Shown here piece after piece: positions 5,693 through 6,427 of a stretch of DNA of 6,427 bases. Numbering within the stretch: position 1 is the stretch's first letter; each line of letters starts with the position of its first letter. Source of the stretch: Selenomonas sp. (GTDB lineage Bacteria; Bacillota_C; Negativicutes; Selenomonadales; Selenomonadaceae); the NCBI RefSeq assembly GCF_024693525.1, contig NZ_JAILKR010000059.1:1-6427 (forward strand). The letters are read 5' to 3'. The notes under the pieces are model-generated. The model worked only from the letters and a program-made list of their open reading frames with translations. It ran no database searches and was not told where the DNA came from. Position numbers and translations under genes: made by a program.

Positions 5693-6427
5693 TTAAGCCT
5701 TATTGAACTTATCCTTCCCCTGCTTGCAAACGGGGCATTTCCAATCAGCAGGCAAATCTTCGAAGGCTGTACCTGCGGGGATGCCATGCTCCGGGTCGCC
5801 CACAGCCGGGTCATAGACTGTGCCACAAATAGAGCAGACGTACTTGCCTGTACTCTTTTGCTCACCGTAATCCATTTTCGGTGGAATCGGCGTGGGCATA
5901 TTCTTGAGGTCAACTACCTTCTTGCTGGCCAGATTTTCATAACCCAAGGGCGTATGGGTGGACAGGTAAACTGTCTGATGGTTTTCAACGAAGGCGCGCA
6001 CCTTGATCAAGGTGTCACGGGCTGCCACTTTATCCTCAGTAGCTACGGAGAGCTTGTTTTGGTAAAGGGCTTCATCCGTATAGGTCACATCACCGTGGAT
6101 AATGTAATGCAGCCCCTCATTTTCCACGATAATGATGCTGTTGCCTGTGGTATGGCCGGGGGCAAAGACGTAATAGACGCCCTCGGCAATTTTCTGGCAC
6201 TTGTCAAAGTTCTCATAGGCGCCATCGGTGAAATCAACCCGGACGACATTATCGCCCTTCAAATCCATGGCGTCCGCTTCAATGCGGGAAATGTAAATCT
6301 TCGCCTGGGGGAAGCTTCTGAGTTCACCTGTATGGTCAGGATGCTTATGGGTAACCAGAATCTTCGTCACCTGTTCCTTCTTGTAGCCCAGTTTTTCCAA
6401 AGCGGTTACATAGTCGTCAATTCTTGA
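5693..6427 (-). CDS. Metallo-beta-lactamase-fold hydrolase fused to a C-terminal rubredoxin domain, N-terminus off the right edge
   Basis: The frame is open to the right edge (244 codons seen). A TTG at 6400 is probably internal, since coding-like residues (SRIDDYVTA) continue upstream. The MBL part has T-HKHPDH-TG (6332-6349), then H in [10 protein letters not shown] in IIHGDVTY and H in [11 protein letters not shown]. These are the H-x-H-x-D-H, His, Asp and His ligands of a two-metal hydrolase site, closest in style to lactonase-like MBL enzymes. Flavodiiron proteins instead have H-x-E in the first motif, and no flavodoxin domain is present. After a linker ([16 protein letters not shown]) a full rubredoxin domain of about 50 residues follows: [20 protein letters not shown] through [17 protein letters not shown], with iron ligands CSIC (5825-5836) and CPVC (5726-5737). 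So electrons may reach or leave the MBL metal site, or rubredoxin may serve another partner. First visible gene of the operon. Confidence 0.92.
   Translation of the reverse strand, partial: SRIDDYVTALEKLGYKKEQVTKILVTHKHPDHTGELRSFPQAKIYISRIEADAMDLKGDNVVRVDFTDGAYENFDKCQKIAEGVYYVFAPGHTTGNSIIIVENEGLHYIIHGDVTYTDEALYQNKLSVATEDKVAARDTLIKVRAFVENHQTVYLSTHTPLGYENLASKKVVDLKNMPTPIPPKMDYGEQKSTGKYVCSICGTVYDPAVGDPEHGIPAGTAFEDLPADWKCPVCKQGKDKFNKA

Noticed and set aside
5786..6427. 213-residue open frame on the plus strand running to the right edge
   Set aside because: It is antisense to the MBL-rubredoxin gene, which has full metal and rubredoxin motifs. The composition looks like a coding shadow.

Overview
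The window looks like chromosome from a low-to-middle GC, anaerobic Firmicute. Strong AGGAGG or GGGGAGG ribosome binding sites precede nearly every gene, promoters are sigma-A-like, and the gene content (rubredoxin, FMN flavoprotein, Rrf2 regulator, small cupins) suits an anaerobe. A Negativicutes (Selenomonas-like) origin is a guess from overall flavour and has not been tested. Nearly everything is on the minus strand; only one cupin gene is on the plus strand. No RNA gene, insertion sequence, phage gene or CRISPR array was seen.

Layout from left to right. (1) 1-2210, minus: a short-form UvrA paralog without the UvrB-binding domain, with its C-terminus beyond the left edge. (2) 2245-2464, minus: a small cysteine-rich gene just upstream of uvrA, with its own promoter. 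Its well-placed start codon is one base out of frame with its 72-codon body, so it appears frameshifted. (3) 2584-3027, minus: an Rrf2/YwnA-type regulator. (4) 3041-3246: a divergent control region with two good promoters and three copies of TGTAA-N9-TTACA, each overlapping a promoter. (5) 3247-3603, plus: a small cupin, followed by a strong terminator. (6) 3682-4068, minus: a VOC/glyoxalase-fold protein. (7) 4210-4857, minus: a flavodoxin-fold FMN reductase with a cysteine cluster. (8) 4981-6427, minus: a compact operon, in transcription order a metallo-beta-lactamase-fold enzyme fused to a rubredoxin domain (N-terminus off the right edge), a second cupin, and a stand-alone PAS domain with a Cys/His cluster. 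It ends in a clear intrinsic terminator.

How they may work together (inference). The theme is small redox or metal proteins of anaerobic stress metabolism. The Rrf2 protein most likely represses itself and the divergent cupin through the three shared operators. The MBL-rubredoxin, cupin and PAS genes are closely spaced, with the first ribosome binding site overlapping the preceding stop, so they are probably made together. They could form a hydrolase or oxidoreductase module with a sensor. The most unusual points are the MBL-rubredoxin fusion with no flavodoxin domain, the three-operator control region, and the frameshifted cysteine-rich gene.
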